Below are positions 45,073 through 58,625 of a stretch of DNA of 64,000 nucleotides, piece by piece. The stretch is from Siphonodentalium dalli (taxonomy: Eukaryota; Mollusca; Scaphopoda; Gadilida; Siphonodentaliidae): NCBI GenBank assembly GCA_032622095.1, contig CP136064.1:174536310-174600309 (forward strand), written 5' to 3'. The notes below the pieces were generated by a model, which worked only from the letters and a program-made list of their open reading frames with translations, did not search any database and was not told the origin of the DNA. The position numbers were made by a program, and so were the translations under genes. Numbering within the stretch: position 1 is the first letter of the stretch; each line of letters begins with the position of its first letter.

Positions 45073-46360
45073 TAGTCCGGGAGCTAATAGGGGTACCCTT
45101 GCACCCCCCCTGGGACTTAACTTCACCCCACTCATTTTGTTCCTTATTATGTCCTTCAACTTTTAAGCAATGTTAACAAGAAAAAAAAGCGGCCGTGTAG
45201 ACTCCAGACAAGATGGCGTCCATCATGGCCGCCGTTTTTCAGCCCAGACCCTAAGTCAGTTTTATGCAAATTATAGCGGGAAAATCTTGTAAAATGTATA
45301 CAAATGTATATATTTTCGTGAAGCTGAGACATAATGACACATTTTTGAGCCAAAATTGAAACTCACCATCCAAGATGGCCGCAAAAATGGCCACCGGAAG
45401 TTGAAAATATAACATTTTTTCACAAATATCTTCTAGATCAATTCATGCTGTTTGGAACTGGTTGAGTAATGCAACTTTATTTTGTGTTTTGTATATTAAC
45501 TGATCATTGGAGCAACGAAATATGCAATTATTGGGGTCCTAACCCCTTCCGATCCCTCAAAAATTCGATTTTACAGAATGCGGTATAAAATTTCACGAAA
45601 AATCACAATTGGGATTCTAGTCATATTTCAACAAGAAATGAACAGAACTTTGTAATGTAAGTGAGGCATATCATTAACTATTAATGTTCCAAATCACTGG
45701 GACCAAAATTCTTACTTTGGCTCAAAATGGCTGCCAATATGGCCACCAAAATATGGAAAATGGTAAATATTACACCAGCGTGTCCTGAAATCGCTTACAA
45801 GTTGTGGTTGATGTATACAATTGGCTAATCTGTATTCTATACATTGCATACTAACATGTCTAATGCACCATGGATCATTCTTACTATTGTCACCACTGAC
45901 ATCACCAGAAATATGGGATTTTTCTCTCACAAACTTGACAAAAATATTGGCAAAAATTCACTTTTCAGGGTTCAACCATTTGTTCAAGTAAACTGCAACT
46001 ATCTTTGGTATCAAAGTTGTTTATTGTTTTGGTCTATCTTAAGTGTGTCACACTGTGATGTTTAAAGACTGAAATGCTCAAGATGGCTTCCAAAATGGCA
46101 ACCAAATTTGTAAAAAGTTAAAAGTTAACATATCCCGAACATTATTCTCTGCGTTATCCGAAAAAGATAGCAAATTGTGACTCACTTGGTTATTTTACGT
46201 ATTAATTAATTAACTGACAAATACGTTCTATTATATTTGTTCCAGTTCCGTATGGGGCATGACAAATTCATTTTAAAGTTGCAGTATGGAATTTTGCGGA
46301 GAACCTCTTTTGTGACTCTGGCCATATTATTGAAAGGAAATGAGCAGAACTTTGAGACGG
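45073..46360 (+). repeat. Left arm of 4.87 kb foldback
   Basis: About 1.29 kb. It carries AAGATGGCGTCCATCATGGC, CCAAGATGGCCGC and CAAGATGGCTTCCAAAATGG motifs that reappear in complement in the right arm. Confidence 0.88.
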
Positions 46361-48649
46361 AACTGAGATTAATATGTTTACCTGGATTGACTCTATGGTC
46401 ATGTGTATGGTGAATAGGTATACATGTAGTGGCTGTATGGTCCACGGTGAGGTGAATATGTATACAATGAGTGACTGTATGATCGTGAATGTAGTGAATA
46501 TGTATACATAGAGTAACTTTTTGTCATGCGTCGGGTGTAGGTGTATACCTGGTGTTCATGCATGGTGACTCGTGACTGTATCGTCATTTGTGGTATGTAC
46601 GGGTATAACCAAGTATGGCTGCATGATCAGGTGTAGGTGTATAAAGTGGGTTACTATGTTGTCATTTGTGTGGTGTTTATGTACATATGGAGTGACTTGG
46701 GTAATGGGTGGGTTATATCTTGGTGGTAATGGGTGGGTTGTATCTTGGGTGGCTATCGCTTTCTACAATAACTCAAGGGTATGTTAATCAATAAAGAGGT
46801 CATGTCAGAGAGTTCTCCATCTTGATGATGTTTATGTAGATGGGGGTGTTAAGCGTGGAAAGCGATAGCCACCCATTAGCACACAGTCATTACATATGAT
46901 ATATACATAAACACCACAGACATAACAATATAGTGACCCACTGTATACATGTACACCTGATCCATGACCACGGATGACCATACAGCCATGCGTCACAATG
47001 CAGGCACACCGGGTATACTCCTAAACATGACCCATAACCATATAGTCACTCCCTGTATACCCATTCATCTCACCATTGGCCATAAGGTCAACCCCTGTAT
47101 ACCTATTCTCCAAACGCATGGTCAAATAGACAATCAATATCTACATCAACACCACAACAATGGCCATAAAGTCATTCCGGTATACATATGCACCTCACCA
47201 ATGGCTACATAGCCACTCGCTTCATACTCATACCCTCACCCATTTCACCTGGTATACTCCTTCATCTGACCTATGGCCATATAGTCAACCCGTGTTTACC
47301 TATTCAAAACATTCATACATGATCATGGTCAATCCTTGTATACATATTCGCCTCAACATTGGCCATGTCACTCCTTGTATCCCTATTTGTCACACCATAG
47401 CCGAATAGCCACTCAAGATATACTAATACACCCCATCCATGTCACTATAGTCACTCCATGTATGCATGTGCACCTCATCCATGGCCATATAGCTACTCGC
47501 TATATACACATATCCCTCGCCCATGACAATAAAGCAACACGTGTTATACTGGTATAACCTACACATGACCATACCGCCACGAGTCACCAAACAGGAGCAC
47601 CAGGTATACTCATACGCCTGACACATGACCATTTAGTCACCCCCTGTATAGATGTGCATTACATTTGTGACCATACAGTCACTACTGTCTTGTATACCTA
47701 CATGTTCTCATCTCACTATTAACCATTTAGTCACTACTTGTATACCTATTTGACACACATAGTCATATAACCACTCGATATACATATGCAGCTCACCCTA
47801 GACTATAGATTTACTCCAGGTATACATGTAAACCTCACTAATGGCCATTCAGCCCTTCCAGATATACCAAAAACGGCACACACGACCACTCAAACACTCC
47901 ATACTTGCATATACACCTCACACATGACAATTCAGCAATTCACTGCATAATCATACACGCCATCCATGATAATACAGCTAAGCCTTATATGCCCACAAAT
48001 GATAATACATCCACGAGATATATACATATACATCCCACCATTTACCACACGGACACTCCCTATATAACCACACCCTCGATAATGTCCACCCAGCTTACTC
48101 CAGGTATTCATATTCAATCATGACCATACAGTTATTCCATGTATACCTGTACACATTACCTGTAACCATAAAATCACTCCCTATTTATCCACACACCCCA
48201 TCCATGATCATACAGACAACACATGCACATACCTCCCAGGACCTTACAGTCACTCCATATATACACAATCAACACATAGATGACCATGTAGCTATATCCA
48301 TACACCACACCAATGACCATACAGGTACACCGGTTGCACCCGTACTGAATATACACAATCATACACCATAGAGTCACTCCATGCATACCGATTGACCTCA
48401 CACCTGACCATGACCTCTCCCTGTATACCTAGATGCATCTTACCATGGACAACCCACTAATAACCATATAGTCACTCATTGTATACCTACTCACATCAGT
48501 CATGACATACAATAACTCCCTGTATACCTATTCACCTCACATATGATCATAGAGTAACTCCCTGGCTATGATCTTGACATCCACAATGTATCATGTTGAT
48601 ATTTTTTTTATCATAATGGACCAGAATAGCCAAAGATTATGATCCATCT
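46361..48649. repeat. Central minisatellite of the foldback, unit about 42-46 bp
   Basis: The right-hand unit is of the type TGTATACCTATTCACCTCAC followed by ATGACCATATAGTCACTCCC; left of about 46830 the units are in the opposite orientation. The mirror phrase GGGTGGCTATCGCTTTC (46748) against GAAAGCGATAGCCACCC (46858) marks the axis. Roughly 10 units lie to the left and about 40 to the right, so growth was asymmetric. All reading frames here are repeat artefacts. Confidence 0.85.
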
Positions 48650-49939
48650 CAGTTCTGTATCAAAGTTCTGCCCATTTCCTTTCAATAAATGTGGCCAAAA
48701 TTACAAAAGAGGTTCTCAGCAAAATTGCATACTTTAAAATGAATTTGTCATGCTCCAAAAGGAACTGAGACAACCAGAATAGAACATGTAGTTGTCAGTT
48801 AATTAAATAACATGTACAATAACCAAGTGAGTCACAATATGCTACCTTTTCGGTTAATGCAGAGAATGTTCGGGATATATGTAAAATATTAACATTCTAC
48901 AAATTTGGTTGCCATTTTGGAAGCCATCTTGAGCAATTCAGTCTATAAACACTGTAGTGTGATACATTTAAAATAGACCAAAACAATAAACACCTTTCAA
49001 TCCAAAGATAGTTATATTTTACCTGAAAAAATGGTCCAAACCTGAAAAGTGAATTTTTTCCCATATTCATGTCAAGTTTTTTGAGAGAAAAGTCCAATAT
49101 TTTTGACGATGTCAGGGGTGACAATAGTAACAATTAACCATGGTGCATCAGACATGTTAGTATTCAATGTATAGAATGCAGAATAGCCAATTTTATACAT
49201 CAACCACAACTTGTAAGCGATTGCAGGACACGCTGGTGTAATATTTACCATTTTCCATATTTTGGTGGCCATATTGGCAGCCATTTTGAGCCAAAGTAAG
49301 AATTTTGGTTCCAGTGATTTGGAACATTAATAGTTAATGATATGCCTCACTTACATTACAAAGTTCTGTTCATTTTTTTTTGAAATATGACTAGAATCCC
49401 AATTGTGATTTTTTGTGAAATTTTATAATGCATTCTGTAAAATCGAATTTTTGAGGGATCGGAAGCGGTTAGGACCCCAATAATTGCATATTTCGTTGCT
49501 CCAATGATCAGTTAATATACAAAACACAAAATAAAGTTGCATTACTCAACCAGTTCCAAACAGCATGAATTGATCTAGAAGACATTTGTGATAAAATGTT
49601 ATATTTTCAACTTCCGGTGGCCATTTTGGCGGCCATCTTGGATGGTGAGTTTAAATTTTGGCTCAAAAATGTGTCATTATGTCTCAGCTTCACGAAAATA
49701 TATACATTTGTATACATTTTACAAGATTTTCCCGCTATAATTTGCATAAAACTGACTTAGGGTCTGGGCTGAAAAACGGCGGCCATGATGGATGCCATCT
49801 TGTCTGGAGTCTACACGGCCGCTTTTTTTTCTTGTTAACATTGCTTAAAAGTTGAAGGACATAATAAGGAACAAAATGAGTGGGGTGAAGTCCCAGGGGG
49901 GGGGGGGTGCAAGGGTACCCCCTATTAGCTCCCGGACTA
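48650..49939 (-). repeat. Right arm of 4.87 kb foldback
   Basis: Inverted copy of 45073-46360. Example mirrored phrases: TGGCGGCCATCTTGGATGGT near 49628 and GAAAAACGGCGGCCATGATG near 49770. Confidence 0.88.
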
Positions 49940-50122
49940 TTGTAATCCATAAAATTTTGCGAGAATCAAAATATAGCATTTATTCAGCGAATCAGCTGAT
50001 TTTACGAGAATCAAACTAAGAATCATGATTCTGGTTCTCATCAGAGTTTAAGCCCTGATAATCTCAAAACAAATGCCAACCAATTTGAAATTATATTCTG
50101 ACAAATTCACTCTTTTAGATAA

Positions 50123-50380
<258 letters not shown>

Positions 50381-51312
50381 TAGGTAAGTTAGAGGCTTAA
50401 CCCTTTGGCGGGTTAGTATCCTACATCAATATGATTTATTTTTCTGATATACTTGATTGAGTTCGTAAACTGACCAGGTCTGTGTATTGTGGGCGCAGTT
50501 ACCTTATGGCCCTTAATTAGTTAATTTTGATTGTGCTAGTGCGACAACTTGAAATTTTTGTTGTTGATTGTTGGTATATGAGACTTAATTGAGTTTGAAA
50601 ACTGGCCAGGTCCGCTTATTTTTGGTGGATTTTTTGCACTTATTTAGTTAATTTTCATGAAATTTTCGTGAATTTTGATCATGTTAGCACAATAACTTGA
50701 ACAGTGTTCGTGCTGTTGGTGACTAAATTGCCATTTTTTTTTTTTAGAAATTTGCCAATAAAAATTTCATTTGGCCAAACTTTTTTAATTTTTTACCCTA
50801 AATGGAGACGGAAAGCTAATTCAAAAGATCTGACAGTGCCGACAAAGTTAGGCAATGAAAGTATAGTGTGACATGCGGGTTTCCAACTTCAGAAATATTG
50901 TACCATGAAAACCCAAATTTATTTTGTAATGGGAGCATTGAATGAATGGTGACGGCTGTACAAAGGGGACATTAGCCATATCTTTGACATCTAATCAGTG
51001 GGTTTTTTTTGTTTATACGCAGTCGATAACACTGACCATTGTTGATTAGGCAGTCAGTGATATGAAATACGTAATGTGTCATAAACTGCCTCCTGTCTAA
51101 TAACAAAAACCTGGCTTCACATCATAAAAGGTTTGAATACAAGAGTTATTATCACCTCACAATAATAAAGCAACTTTGTTATAATTGTTTATGTTGGCAA
51201 AAATAGCGATGACAACTAACACAGCTTGACTATCTGTTGACTATTTGACCACCTTATGAAAATTTGCATTGATGGCCCAGCCATTTCTGACTTTGATTTC
51301 CACCATGCTTTT

Positions 51313-51730
51313 TAGCTCCCCTGAGACGAAGTCTCCGGTGGAGCTATAGTCATCACTCCTCGTCCGTAGTCCATCCGTCGCCTGTCCATCCATCCGTCAA
51401 CAATTCTTTAAACATCTTCTCTGGTTCCATAAGATTGAATGGGTTCATATTTTGTGTGGGTGTTCCCTAGGTGACTGGAATTCAGATTTGTTCAAATGAG
51501 GTCACTGGGTCAATTAGTTCCGAAGCCATAACTCTTTCCCTCCATAGTAATTCTTAAAACGACTTCTTCTCTATTAGCATCGGGCCGAAATGGGTTCATA
51601 ATTTGTATGAAGGGTCCTTGGGTGACTGGGGTTCAGATTTGTTCAAATGAGGTCACTGGGTCAAATGTGGGCGGAGCCAGGGACATAACTAAAAAAAACA
51701 AAAAACTTCTTGCTCAATTGAAAAAAAAAA
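51313..51730 (+). repeat. Hairpin-headed cassette (AGCTCCCCTGAGACGAAGTC)
   Basis: The head AGCTCCCCTGAGACG and AGTCTCCGGTGGAGCT forms a short hairpin, followed by CGTCCGTAGTCCATCCGTCG and a roughly 190 base direct repeat with GGTTCAGATTTGTTCAAATG and GAGGTCACTGGGTCAA. It ends in A- and T-rich runs. A diverged sister copy is at 53107. Confidence 0.7.
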
Positions 51731-52097
51731 AACAAACAAAATTTGAATTTAAAATTTAAGTAAAAATTGTTTTTAAATTTATTTCAATAATAATTTTTTT
51801 TATAGAGTTAATTATTAAGGACACAAATATTAAAGAAGCCCCTCACCCTTGCCCATTGGTGCTTCTAGCATACATGTACCTGTTATCAAACACTTGTCTA
51901 AAATTTATTTCACAGTCACAATACAATACAATACACCCTGTGCATATATGCTAGAATGCTATCTCTTACAGTGAATTAATACTACAGGTCAGCATACCAG
52001 TCTACTCTGTTGATAATTATCGACATGTGAAATCTGACAGTGCAGTATCAACAAGCACACAGCTCTCTCTAGCCAGCCAGAGAGGTTTTGTTTTGGT

Positions 52098-52640
52098 AAT
52101 TATACCCCTCCCCCCCTGCAATGAAGTTAGGGGGGGGTCTACTGGAATCAGCCCGTCCGTCCGTGGACACAAATTTGTCCGGAGTTTTTCTCAGTTATTT
52201 TTTTATCAATTTCCGTGAAACTTGGCACAGACATTAACCACCATGGGAACCTGTGCACGTGCGATTTTGACGTCTGTCAGACTTTTTTTGGTGGAGTTAT
52301 CCCCCCTTTTTCGACTTAGAAATTTTTCGCAACATGTATAATTTTGTCCGAGCTTTTATTCCTACATTTTTGGGTCCATTTTTTAAAAACTTGGCACATA
52401 TATTTAGTACCATGGGAACCTGTGCACTTGCGATTATGACGTCTATCCGACATTTTATGGTGGAGTTATCCCCCCGTTTTCGACTTACAATTTTTTTTGC
52501 AACATGCATAATTTTGTCCGAGCTTTTATTCCTACATTTTAAGGTCAATGTTTTTTAATCTTGGCACTGATATTGGAACCTGTGCACCTGCGATTATGAT
52601 GTCTGTCCGACTTTTTTTTTGTGGAGTTATTCCCCCTTTT
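52098..52640 (+). repeat. Cassette with three 175 bp subunits
   Basis: The head TACCCCTCCCCCCCTGCAAT and AGTTAGGGGGGGTCTACTGG is self-complementary, followed by CCCGTCCGTCCGTGG. Three units contain CTTGGCAC, ACCATGGGAACCTGTGCAC, GCGATT.TGACGTCTGTC and GAGTTATCCCCCC. A TTAGGGTTAGGG patch follows at 52660. Confidence 0.7.
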
Positions 52641-53106
52641 CAACTTAGAACATTTAAGATTAGGGTTAGGGTTGTGCACCTGCAATGGGAACTGTTATTT
52701 TATTATTTTAACTAAATGTTTACTGACATGTGAAACATCTTAGTATTTTAAAAACATGGGGGGTACCCTTAGTCCGATTGGAACAGTCACACCTCTAGTT
52801 AATTTTGAAGTTGAGTGTCAAATGTATTCCCAGGAGCCTTCAGTATCTACTCATATAAACTATTACTTTGTTCAAATGGTGGGTCTGTCATTTATACAGT
52901 TTTAACACTTCCTTTCAGTGAATTAATTTCTACCCTATGAATGGTTTTGTAGTTTGTGTGGACCACCTTTTGTTGATTGAGACTGTTTCTAATAGAGACA
53001 GCTTTATAAGTTTAAGAATCAGCCAATAACTCCAAAAACTTTAACCCCTTCCATAAGACAAACTATTTGAGTTGTTGAGTTCAAGTTTGGTAATGATTAT
53101 AGTTTT

Positions 53107-53535
53107 AAGCTCACCTGAGGCAAAGACTCCGGTGGAGCTACCGGGTATAGTCATCACTCCTCTTCCATCGTCCATCAAAAATTGTTTAAACATCTTCTCC
53201 AGACACATGAGACCGAATGGGTTCATATATGGTGTGGATGTTCCCTTGGTGACTCATATTCAGATTTGTTAAAATGAGGTCACCAAGTCAAATAGTTGCG
53301 AAGCCAGGGCCATAACTCTTTCCCTCCATAGTAATTCTTAAAACAACTTCTACAGAACCATTGGGCATATTAGGCTTATATTTGGTATAGTGGCTCCTTG
53401 GTTTACTGGGGTTCAGATTTGTTAAAATGGGGTCACGGAGGCAAACATTAGCAGAGCCAGGGTCAATATCTTTAAAAAAAAATAAAAAATTTTGATTTAA
53501 ATTCTTGCTCAATTTAACCAAAATTTAAATGAGAA
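53107..53535 (+). repeat. Hairpin-headed cassette (AGCTCACCTGAGGCAAAGAC)
   Basis: Sister of 51313: head AGCTCACCTGAGGCAAAGAC and TCCGGTGGAGCT, then TCATCACTCCTCTTCCATCG. It shares CATCTTCTCCAGACACATGA-type text and GGGGTTCAGATTTGTTAAAA with 51313. Confidence 0.7.
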
Positions 53536-53799
53536 AAAAAACATTTACATTTTTTTACTCCTTTCTCAATTTTTTTTTTTTATTAATTTTTTTTTTAATT
53601 TTATATTAAAATTTTGAAAAATTAATTATGTTATAACAACATACTGACTATTGCAGTCTTCAGAGTCCCAGTCTTCTCCGTCTTTACAGTCTGGTGAGCG
53701 ACCCCACAGTCATTGACTGTCTTGTTATCTCAACTGCCTGATCATTTTTAAATTGTGCAGACACGATTGTGATCAACTGTAGATGGGAGCTATCGAATT

Positions 53800-54780
53800 T
53801 GAAAAACATGGCCGCTGGCAGCCATCTTAGATTTTACTCTTTGCATGACTAAATCCTTTGGCACTCCTACAGATCACATCCCTCATCTGATCATCACCAA
53901 ACTTCATATGTATCTTCATGTTGGCCTACTATTTTGACCAAAATTTGTTGAAAAACATGGCTGCCAGCGGCCATCTTGGATTTTACTCTTTGTATGACAA
54001 AATTCTTTGGCACACCCTACAGACCACATCTCTCATCCGATCATCACCAAACTTCATGGATATTCGGGGTGACCTCTAGTCTAGATGGGAGCATCCTATT
54101 TTGACTTAACTTTTTTTTTAAACATGGCCACCAGCAGCCATCTAGGATTTCAAATTTGAATCCATCGGCTGACCCTGGAGCCCGCATTTATAGGAGAATT
54201 GATTTGAAAATTTACAGGCATGTTTAGAATCACCTGTAGATGGGAGCTATCAAATTTGAAATAAATACATGGCCACATGCATTTTGGGGTCATTCGGCAA
54301 AAAAACATGGCCGCCAGCAGCCATCTTGGATTTTACTCTTTGCATGACTAAATCCTTTGGCACACCCTACAGACCACATTCCTCAACTGATGATCACCAA
54401 ACTTCATATGTATCTTCATGTTGGCCTCCTGTGGATTTTACTCTTTGCATGACTAAATCCTTTGGCACACCCTACAGACCACATTCCTCATCTGATGATC
54501 ACCAAACTTCAGGGTGGCCTCTGGATGGGGGCCTCCTATTTTGACCGAAATTTGTTGAAAAAACATGGCCACCAATGGCCATCTTGGAATTACTCTTTGT
54601 ATGACTAAATCATTTGGCACACCTTACAGACCACATCCCTCATCTGATCATCACCAAACTTCATATGGATCTTCGGAATTACCTCTAGATACCTCTAGCC
54701 TCCTATTTTGACCAAAATTTGTTGAAAAACATGGCCGCCAGCGTCCATTTGGAATTTACTCTTTATATGACTAAATCCTA
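53800..54780 (+). repeat. Tandem repeat, unit about 170-180 bp (ATGGCCGCCAGC family)
   Basis: The unit includes AAAAACATGGCCGCCAGCAG, CCATCTTGGATTTTACTCTT, TGCATGACTAAATCCTTTGG, CACACCCTACAGACCACATC and GATCATCACCAAACTTCAT. About six copies of varying length. The same family heads 60534-61800 and 63519-64000. The 91 codon frame at 54269 is repeat sequence. Confidence 0.75.
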
Positions 54781-55849
54781 GATCCCGAGAGTATTCAACC
54801 CAGCTCATATCAGACCTACAAGCACACCCTACTGATAATATCAGAGTAGTTCTTTGACATTATTCTGGATATCCGATCATCTAGTGGTCTCATACATGAA
54901 AATTAAACTATTTCCTGTGTTTGTGGTGATAACGACATGCATTGCTATTTAAATGGGCAATGCCATTTTGGTCAGTTTATTATGATGACATTAAAATTGT
55001 GTACACAACATTTGGCACACAATATGGTATGGATATTCACTACTATGAATGCAATCAATTGAGTGTTCAATCGTTTTGTTCTTGTTTTCAGTTCTAGTTT
55101 GTATTTGGAAAGTTTCTCAATAAATTTTTACCCTATGCCCTTGCTCTTTAGCGCTTCCACCACCACTGAATACAAAGATAAGTACTAGCCTAGTACTGCA
55201 CACTTATTCTGGTAGCATCAACTTCAATGCCACTACAATTATTGACATTTTTTAAGCCTTTTAAGGTCAATCTAGTACAATTGTCCTTCAAGTCCTTTTC
55301 ATTGACTATTTCTCTGTTCTGCTAGATATATGCTCAAATTAAGTGGATTAATTGTGCATAAAAATACGTCATTTGTTTGAGTGAGAAGTTCTCTCTTGAA
55401 GCTCGGTTTAAAACACTCTTCAATGTTAACAATGCCTCTCTTGTGCTCCGTTGTGGATCAATATTTTATCTGATTCGGCATGCTTCTTGATGGACATGCC
55501 TCACTTAATGTCGATAATTGTCCTGTGAATTCTGATTGGCCCCTGTTCGCTTTCAATAATACATGTACTACACAGCAGGAGGGCATTGTATGCTGCTCGC
55601 ACTCTTTGCTTTTAATAGATCATTGAATTACGATAAGCTTGCTATATTGCATGCAAGCTTTTGTTGAGTGCTGCAAGGTGAATTGTTAATTGACATTATA
55701 CCACAATTGTAAAGTATACGCCTGTACTGTATGTGGACTACTGACCTACACTTATTGAATTGATTAGCTCAGGATCATTGAAAAATTATGAAGAATGCCA
55801 CTATTACACTCAGGCATCCATCACTATTATACCCCTCCCCCGATCTCAC

Positions 55850-56260
55850 TCCCCATGGCTCCCCTCATCACAACAAAATTGTGGGATGGGGAGTATCAGT
55901 CCTTCCCAGGAGACGGGAGTGATTGCTCTCGCACCCGTACACACTCATAATTTTCAAATCACGGGTGCTAAAAATTGCACCCATCCCTCATCTCAAAATA
56001 CTAATGGAGACTGTAATTGTTGGGTCATTAGTGAACTATTTGAAGGTTTATTTAGATCCTTTACCATCTCAGTTCAACTATGGCATATTAAAGGGTAACT
56101 AGACATAGGTCTATTCCACAATGACTTTTTGTTTGAGAAAAACCCAACTTACAATTCTAGTATGGGTGCAATATTACACCCGTCTTCTGAATTACGGGAG
56201 CAAATAAATGCTCTCGCTGTGTTTTCCTCGTGGGAAGGACTGGAGTATACAGGAAAAAGC
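55850..56260. repeat. Diverged inverted-repeat element
   Basis: GTATCAGTCCTTCCCAGGAG (about 55893) is mirrored by GTGGGAAGGACTGGAGTATA (ending about 56251). CTCTCGCACCCG and GGGTGCTAAAAATTGCACCC lie inside, answered by GGGTGCAATATTACACCCG. No reading frame trusted; the 112 codon frame at 55760 spans it. Confidence 0.55.
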
Positions 56261-56449
56261 TTGTCTGTCTGTCATTAATTGGGTGCAGTTTTATCCCTTC
56301 ATTTTCTGATACAGACCCTTACTACCATGGAAACCTGTGCACCTGTCAAATTTTTTGAATTAATTTTATTGCCCTTTTTACCTACAATTGCTTTGAAACA
56401 TATTTTGTTTCTTCAATTTTTTATACGCCTGTTTGAAAAAAAACAGTCG

Positions 56450-57700
56450 TATTATGTAAATGGGTTGTCCGTCCGCTTTTGGTTTCCGGATGAAAATTTA
56501 GATTGAATCAAGTGAACTGAACCAAATTTGGTATATTAGTTTACCACCCCAAAATACAGATCAAGTTCGAATATGGGATTTGTCCGCATGATTTTGACTG
56601 AGTTATGCCCCTTTTTGTCCGCCGACCCAACGGGGTTCGGAGGACTATTATAATCGGCCTGTGCGTCCGTCCGTCCGTCCGTCCGTCCGAGGTTTCCGGA
56701 TGATAACTTGAGTTAGAGTGAACCAAATTAAATTAAATTTGGTATGTGGGTTTACTAGCAGAAAAGACAGGTCAAGTTCGAATTCTGGTTCCGTCCGCCA
56801 ATTTTCACCAGAGTTATGCCCCTTTTTCGACTTAGAATTTGACCGTCTGTTAACATTTTTGGTTTCCGACCGATAACTCCAGTTTGGATTATTTGATCTG
56901 AACCAAAGTTGGTATGTGTATTTCCCAGCTAAAGATACAGGCCAAGTTCGAATATGGGTTCCGTCCAATTATTTTTACATGAGTTACGGCCCTTTTTCGA
57001 CTTAGAATTTGACCGTCTGTTAACATTTTTGTTCGACTTAGAATTTGACCGTCTGTTAACATTTTTGGTTTCCGACCGATAACTCCAGTTTGGATTATTT
57101 GATCTGAACCAAAGTTGGTATGTGTCTTTCTCCCAGCAAAACACAGGTCAAGTTCGAATTCGGGTTCCGCCCGCCAATTTTCACCAGAGTTATGTCCCTT
57201 TTTTACTTAGAATTTTTGCCAATTTGAGGTTTCCGGATGATAACTTTAGTAAATGTGTACTGAATGAAATTAAATTTGGTATATGTAGGTTTACTAGCAC
57301 AAAAGACATATAATTTTTTTTTAATTTGATTTCGTGTTCCGCCATGCCAATTTTTATGCGCAAACAACGGTCGTATCAAGCCGACTCTTAGAGGCGGACA
57401 TGAGGTCTACCGACCTTTTATTCGACTTAGATTTGACCTGATTTGCGGTTTCCGGATGATAACTTTAGATTGAATCAAGTGAACTGAACCAAATTTTGTA
57501 TATTAGTTTACCACTCCAAAATACAGATCAAGTTCGAATATGGGTTTCGTCCGCATGATTTTGACTGAGTTATGCCCCCTTTTCTACTTAGATTTTTACC
57601 TGATATGCAGTTTCCAGATAACTTTAGATTGAATCGAGTGAACTGAACCAAATTTGGTATACAGATCAAGTTCAAATATTATTTCGTCTTAAGTCAAAGG
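56450..57700 (+). repeat. Tandem repeat, unit about 160-190 bp (TTTCCGGATGATAACT family)
   Basis: The unit includes GGTTTCCGGATGATAACTT, TGAACCAAATTTGGTAT, GGTCAAGTTCGAATA.GGGTT, GAGTTATGCCCCTTTTTCGA and CTTAGAATTTGACCGTCTGT. About seven copies. A hairpin-like head with CGTCCGTCCGTCCGTCC lies at 56640-56690. Confidence 0.75.
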
Positions 57701-58625
57701 TTTCAAACAAATGAATTAAACCTTGCCCCACTCTACTCCAGAAACGGGTGTATTATGCCATGCCCTGACGGCGTGCTCTTGTTGTCATTTGCTATGGAAT
57801 TTGGCGAAAATATTAAAGACCACAAGCAACTGAGAGTTTGAGATTTATCATACTTATTTTAGAAGAGTTGTCTTTTTTTGACTCAGAAAAATTGCTTCCC
57901 CATTCAGTACGCAATATGTATGTAAACCATCTGCACCTTAAATTCAAATTGGGACCTTTCCTTTCCCATGGGATATTCACACCACTAGTTTTACTGGGTA
58001 GATAGTCTTATATGTACTAGTAAACTAATTACTGTAAAACACTACCATACATGTATAAAATTTACATATACATGTAGGCACTGAGTCAGGGTGATCTGGG
58101 AGATATATTCTCCATAAATTGTGTCACTTGTTCCAGGGAGAAGTGACTTCTCTCTCATTTATCGGTATGCATATGTCCCTGCAGCATATTTAAACTGTAT
58201 TTTCTTATTGTATTGGTGTCCTTTACTCATTGTAATCATTTTATAAATGGGATATTGTATTGCATAATATTATTGGATGATTGTATCATAAAATGGTGTT
58301 GTTGGGGGTTTAAATTGGCCGTGAGCTATTATGACATCTCCTTGATAATTGTAACTATCCACTTCTCCCTAATAATCCAACAATGAGAAGTCACTTCTCC
58401 CAATTCTCCCAATTTGAAACCTCTACGGTAGGCTGGTACCTTGACAGCCCTGTCATCTACATATGGTATCATCATCTGTGTACAGTGAACAAATCACAAC
58501 AAACTGTCACTGGTACTAGGGAATAAAATTTATAAATTTGCCTGAAAGTGGATTATTTCTGATTTTAAGACTTTACATTTACTATTACATTTACGTGCAC
58601 TTGCTGCACTGCAATGAGCTGTTAT

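Larger units (their letters stand above)
45073..49939. mobile_element. 4.87 kb foldback element
   Basis: Terminal sequence TAGTCCGGGAGCTAATAGGG on the left is mirrored by CCTATTAGCTCCCGGACTA on the right. Arms run 45073 to about 46360 and about 48650 to 49939. They stay alignable throughout with moderate substitutions and a C/G run of different length near the ends. The centre (46361-48649) is a minisatellite that itself flips orientation near 46830. A 3 base TTG flanks both ends, which may be a target duplication or chance. No transposase frame was found; the frames at 45156 (-) and 49658 (+) are mirror images of the same repeat. The layout recalls foldback/TU-type elements, in which long inverted arms surround repeats. 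Confidence 0.88.

Noticed and set aside
45156-45353. 65 codon frame (-) matched almost exactly at 49658-49855 (+)
   Set aside because: Both are the same arm sequence in mirror orientation; no protein family, so conservation reflects the inverted repeat.
47160-48401. Multiple 70-83 codon frames in the foldback core
   Set aside because: All are translations of the 42-46 base minisatellite unit in shifting frames.
54269-54544. 91 codon frame in intron 2
   Set aside because: It contains a repeated peptide block that mirrors the 170 base tandem unit; repeat artefact.
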